From the NCBI GenBank assembly GCA_021786915.1, contig JAJYMP010000763.1:1-15006 (forward strand): DNA of 15,006 nt, in the 5' to 3' direction. Under the pieces are notes generated by a model. It searched no databases, was not told the origin of the DNA, and saw only the letters and a list, made by a program, of their open reading frames with translations. Position 1 is the first letter of the stretch; each line of letters starts with the position of its first letter. The stretch comes from Chloroflexota bacterium (GTDB lineage Bacteria; Chloroflexota; Limnocylindria; Limnocylindrales; CSP1-4). Shown in pieces: positions 12,472 through 15,006 of this stretch. Made by a program: the position numbers and the translations under genes.

Positions 12472-13413
12472 TCAGGGGTGCCCGTCGAACGCCATGCGCA
12501 GGCGCGTCCAGGTCTGCGCCCGGTCATCGGCGTGCTCGTGGCCGTTGACCGCGCGGCAGACCCACCCGAGGCGGAGCGCAAGTGCGCAGGCGGCCAGCAG
12601 CTCCTCGCGCGAGGCGAGATGGGCGAAGCCCTCCAGGTAGGCGTCCCGGAACGGGCGGACGTCCACCGATCCCTCCACGTCGTCCGGGCCCCACGCGACC
12701 ACGCCCTCGAGGGCCACCGACAGCGAGAAGAACGGGTGCGCGACGCATGCATCGCCCCAGTCGATGATCCGGTAGCGGCCATCCTCGAGGTACACGGCCG
12801 AATCGTTGAGGTCATCGTGCTCGATGGTCTCGGGGATGCCGAAGCGGGCGAGATCTGCGGCCATCGCCGCCACGTGCGGCACCTCGGCCCGGAGCCGCAG
12901 CAGCTCCCCGTCGTGCGCTCGGTCGTCGACGGTGGCGAGATCGGCGAGCATCGCCTCGAAGCGCGCCGGCAGGACGTCGAGCCGCAAGTCCGGCGTGCCG
13001 AGCGCCACCAGCGCATCGGCGTCGCCCGCGAGCTCCACCTGGAGCCCGGCGTACAGCGGCAGGACATCGAGCCAGCGGGACACGTCGCGCTCCCGCTCCA
13101 CCAGATCGCGCAGCGGCGCCCCGGCATCGGCCAAGAGCATCCAGCCGGTCGCAGGGTCTGCGGCCAGGGGCGCCGGGACGAGGTCCGGGCGACGGGCGCC
13201 CAGGAACGCGACGCGAGCCGCCTCGCGCCGGTAGGCCGGCTCGTTGGCCTTGAAGAAGACGCGCCCGTGGTCGGTTGGGACGGCGAGGACGACCGACCAG
13301 GGCCGGACCCGGACCTGCTCAATCGGTCCCAGCTCCCGGAATCCGAGCTCGCGCAGCCTGTCTGCGATCCACTCGTGCGCCTCGTCGACCACCTGGCGCC
13401 CCTTCCCCACCAC
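12472..13413 (-). CDS. APH-family phosphotransferase with altered catalytic loop
   Basis: This 313-residue protein has the aminoglycoside phosphotransferase/choline-kinase fold. The ATP-anchoring Lys is probably Lys55 (GRVFFKAN). The catalytic loop is EHDDLNDSAVYLED (198-211), with the probable catalytic Asp201. The metal-binding Asp is Asp218 in RYRIIDWGDACVAHPFFSLS. In the usual loop H-x-D-x-x-x-x-N, the last Asn helps hold Mg2+; here that position is Ala206, so activity may be lost or changed. The C-terminal WTRLRMAF helix is normal. The GTG at 13413 is preferred because AAGGGGG lies 6 nt upstream; a TTG at 13485 would add an improbable Pro/Arg-rich leader. A GATACT box at 13449-13444 may be its -10. 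Resistance to an aminoglycoside is not implied; most such genes act on other hydroxyl substrates. Confidence 0.87.
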   Translation of the reverse strand: MVGKGRQVVDEAHEWIADRLRELGFRELGPIEQVRVRPWSVVLAVPTDHGRVFFKANEPAYRREAARVAFLGARRPDLVPAPLAADPATGWMLLADAGAPLRDLVERERDVSRWLDVLPLYAGLQVELAGDADALVALGTPDLRLDVLPARFEAMLADLATVDDRAHDGELLRLRAEVPHVAAMAADLARFGIPETIEHDDLNDSAVYLEDGRYRIIDWGDACVAHPFFSLSVALEGVVAWGPDDVEGSVDVRPFRDAYLEGFAHLASREELLAACALALRLGWVCRAVNGHEHADDRAQTWTRLRMAFDGHP

Positions 13414-13542
13414 CTCGTGCCCCCTTGCTCGATCACGTGGGCGAGTATCGGCTGGGGGCGAAGCGCGCGATGGGCAAGCGCTCAACGCCGAACGGGGCGA
13501 TCCTATTGGTGACCGCCGCCGACGTCCCGCGCCGATCGTTTC

Positions 13543-14427
13543 GTGAGGTTCGCCTTTTTGGACAACCTAGACCGCACGCTCGCCAAGGTCCGCGCTGCGG
13601 ACAAGCTCAACCGAATGGACCTGCGCGACCTCGTCGTCGCGGCAGGGCCGGCTGCGGTCGCCCCCATGGCCGACTGGATCGGCCACCCCGAGTACTCGCG
13701 CTTCGCCGTCCGAGCCCTCGAGCGGCTGGCGCAGCGTGAGGACAGCCACGAGGCGGCCCTCGAAGCGCTCCTCGCCGGCCGAGAGGATGCCGAGGCTCGC
13801 GATGTCATCCACGACATCGACGAGGTGTTCGTGCGCCTCGGGGTGAAGCGGCCGCCCGCCAAGCGACCCTCGAAGGCGGGCGAGGCCTCGCTGCAGGGCC
13901 TGCCTGGACAGCCCGGCCGACGCTACTGGGCGATGCGCACCAGCCAGCACCACCCTGACTTCGTCTGGGCGGAGCTCAGGGCGGGACGCCTGCGCCAGGG
14001 CTGGGGCTGGGCAGAAGAGCAGGACCTCCGCCGCATCGCGCAGCGACGCCGGGCCAAGGCCGAGCTCTCGCCGGCCGAGCTCCAGGCGTGGCGCGCACAC
14101 CGGATGCTCGCGACAGAGTCGGCGGGAATGCGCGTGGGCGACCTCGTGGTCACCCAGGACCTGCCGCAGCAGGGACGGTTCTCCGTGTGCCGCGTGGCGG
14201 GCGCGTACTACTTCGAGATGCCGGCGAGCGCCTACGCCGAGGACCTCGGCCACGTCCTCCCGGTCAAGCTGCTGGTCGAGGACATCGATCGCCGGGACGG
14301 GCAGGTCTCCGAGGCGCTCCGCCAGGCGATCAGCCTTCGCCCGCGGCTGTACGAGATCACGTCGTACGGCGGCGACGTCGAGGCGCTGCTCGGGCTCGAC
14401 GAGCAGGACCCCGAGCCGGAAGCCTGA
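13543..14427 (+). CDS. Two-module protein with C-terminal PUA/EVE-like region
   Basis: This 294-residue protein is not a family I can name with certainty. Residues 1-100 are helical, with LDRTLAKVRAADKLNRMDLR, AAVAPMADWI and RFAVRALERLAQRED, possibly HEAT-like. A basic, Pro-rich linker (101-126) follows. Residues 127-280 start RRYWAMRTSQHHPDFVWAEL and include LRQGWGWAEEQDLRRI (150-165), MRVGDLVVTQDLPQQGRFSV (196-215) and DLGHVLPVKLL (234-244). This pattern of Trp-Gly after a strand, then a G-D-x-V-V strand and D-x-G-H-x-x-P-V, resembles PUA/EVE-type nucleic-acid reader domains seen beside or fused to restriction enzymes. No nuclease motif is present. The GTG at 13543 lacks a ribosome site; TTG at 13558, with GAGG 9 nt upstream, is an alternative. 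It has no partner gene nearby. Confidence 0.7.
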   Translation: MRFAFLDNLDRTLAKVRAADKLNRMDLRDLVVAAGPAAVAPMADWIGHPEYSRFAVRALERLAQREDSHEAALEALLAGREDAEARDVIHDIDEVFVRLGVKRPPAKRPSKAGEASLQGLPGQPGRRYWAMRTSQHHPDFVWAELRAGRLRQGWGWAEEQDLRRIAQRRRAKAELSPAELQAWRAHRMLATESAGMRVGDLVVTQDLPQQGRFSVCRVAGAYYFEMPASAYAEDLGHVLPVKLLVEDIDRRDGQVSEALRQAISLRPRLYEITSYGGDVEALLGLDEQDPEPEA

Positions 14428-14526
14428 CCGGACCGGCCCAGGGCGAGGCCTCCGCGCCCGTCACTGGCGCCCAGTCGAAGACGCAGCACCCGGGCGGGGA
14501 GCCGATCCGCCGGTGCGTCACCGCCC

Positions 14527-14739
14527 TCAGGCGGTCGCGGTCACTTGGATCTGGCCGGCGCCGTCAATCGCGAGCGGGATCTCCGGCAGGGGCAGCGGCG
14601 CCCGACCACTCAGGACAGCCGCGCCGTTCGCCGGGAGGTAGGTGGCGGAGTGGCACGGGCAGGCGATGACCATCGCCGCCTGGTCGAACCCGACCGTGCA
14701 GCGCCCGTGGGTGCAGACCGCGTTCGCGCTCGGCGGCAC
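14527..14739 (-). pseudogene. C-terminal fragment of a Rieske [2Fe-2S] domain gene
   Basis: The frame encodes both halves of a Rieske cluster-binding site: CTHGRC (C-x-H) and, 16 residues later, CPCHSATY (C-x-x-H). The usual loop ANGAAVLSGRAPLPLPEIPL and a final strand IQVTATA follow. Intact proteins of this type are about 130-160 residues, with a signal or membrane anchor and three strands before the first Cys. Here the 70-residue frame starts only eight residues before Cys9, at a GTG without a ribosome site. The sequence upstream that looks most protein-like is in another frame, so a frameshift or deletion has probably broken the gene. A sequencing error could give the same picture. If intact it would be an electron-transfer protein or ferredoxin-like subunit. 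Confidence 0.55.
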
Positions 14740-15006
14740 CCGCCTCCGCCTCGGCAGCCTCGAGAATGCGGGTGGCCGACTCGCGGAGGGCCGTTTCCAG
14801 GGCCTCGTAGCCGATGAGCGCGCCGTCTGCCCACGACACGAGGGCCAGCCCGAGGTCGATCACGTGGCGACCCGGAGCGCCGCGTGCTGGCCGGCGGCCA
14901 GTCGCAGGGCCTCCCGGCATGCCCGCATCGAGGGCCGCTGCCGTCGGCGGCAGCGAGGAACTGGGCGTACACGGTTGTTGCGCGTCACGCCAGCATGCGC
15001 GAGGCG
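14740..15006 (-). other. Broken or frameshifted coding sequence at the window end
   Basis: Three minus-strand frames each hold a short protein-like piece. YAQFLAAADGSG runs from about 14969. MRACREALRLAAGQHAALRV runs from 14928 and ends at TGA 14862-14860. From the GTG at 14863, IDLGLALVSWADGALIGYEA is followed by LETALRESATRILEAAEAEAGA. The last two frames overlap by GTGA, which could be translational coupling, but the order also fits one helical protein interrupted by frameshifts. No family is recognised. It is immediately upstream of the Rieske fragment. Confidence 0.3.
14936..14955. other. Perfect 8-bp hairpin
   Basis: CGCTGCCG (14936-14943) and CGGCAGCG (14948-14955) form a perfect stem with a TCGG tetraloop. 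It lies inside the broken coding region at the window end. It may be a terminator for a gene beyond the window or a structure in the mRNA; no T-tract is present. Confidence 0.4.

Noticed and set aside
12472..13413. Aminoglycoside resistance call for the APH-like protein
   Set aside because: Fold membership alone does not give the substrate, and the catalytic-loop Asn is missing.
12192..13436. 414-codon minus-strand frame overlapping the phosphotransferase
   Set aside because: It is a shifted frame of the APH-like gene and the second GNAT; Ser/Arg/Thr-rich, no motifs.
14441..14461. GGGCG/CGCCC stem after the PUA/EVE-like gene
   Set aside because: A 5-bp stem with a long loop is common by chance in sequence this GC-rich.

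Overview
The window is very GC-rich (around 70 % by eye) and its genes use G/C in nearly every third codon position. Together with a large LuxR/MalT-type ATPase regulator, a two-domain DUF1028 protein, GNAT enzymes and many apparently leaderless genes, this suggests an actinobacterium or a soil/freshwater Chloroflexota lineage. I see no rRNA, tRNA or other taxonomic marker, so the assignment is an inference. No CRISPR array, integrase, transposase or phage gene is visible. The region looks like ordinary chromosome with small accessory genes and several decayed remnants.

Layout. Positions 1-3372 (minus strand): a small DUF4242-like protein with its own promoter, preceded by a 963-residue LuxR-family ATPase regulator. 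Positions 3547-5076 (plus): a decayed copy of an acyl-carrier-protein-like gene, a compact SppA-type serine protease, and an intact ACP-like gene whose phosphopantetheine serine is replaced by arginine. Positions 5077-8081: gene-poor, with a 21-bp tandem repeat, a doubtful hypothetical ORF, a DoxX-family membrane protein (minus) with a strong hairpin behind it, a fragment of an MFS drug-efflux gene, and a PfpI/DJ-1-family protein (minus). Positions 8082-10061 (plus): a DUF1028 protein, then an AraC-type regulator followed by a VOC/glyoxalase-fold protein, probably one operon. Positions 10249-11181: a MarR regulator (minus) and a 75-residue small protein (plus), divergently transcribed from two nearly mirror-image promoters whose -35 boxes lie inside MarR-like operator half-sites. 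Positions 11306-13413: two GNAT acetyltransferases (plus) converging on an APH-family phosphotransferase (minus). Positions 13543-14427 (plus): a two-module protein with a C-terminal PUA/EVE-like region. Positions 14527-15006: a broken Rieske [2Fe-2S] domain gene and short overlapping frames.

How the genes may work together. The clearest regulatory circuit is the MarR divergon. It is predicted to be autoregulated, and the small protein is its most direct visible target. AraC-VOC is a second local regulator-target pair. The two GNATs, the APH-like kinase, the VOC protein, MarR and the MFS remnant have a resistance/detoxification flavour. DoxX and PfpI have a stress-response flavour. Across the window a TANNNT -10 box lies 6-7 nt before the start codon of several genes without a Shine-Dalgarno sequence, so leaderless transcription appears common here. 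The most novel-looking items are the serine-less ACP-like protein with its deleted duplicate around SppA, the mirror-image MarR divergon, and the 20-bp perfect palindrome over the marR stop codon.
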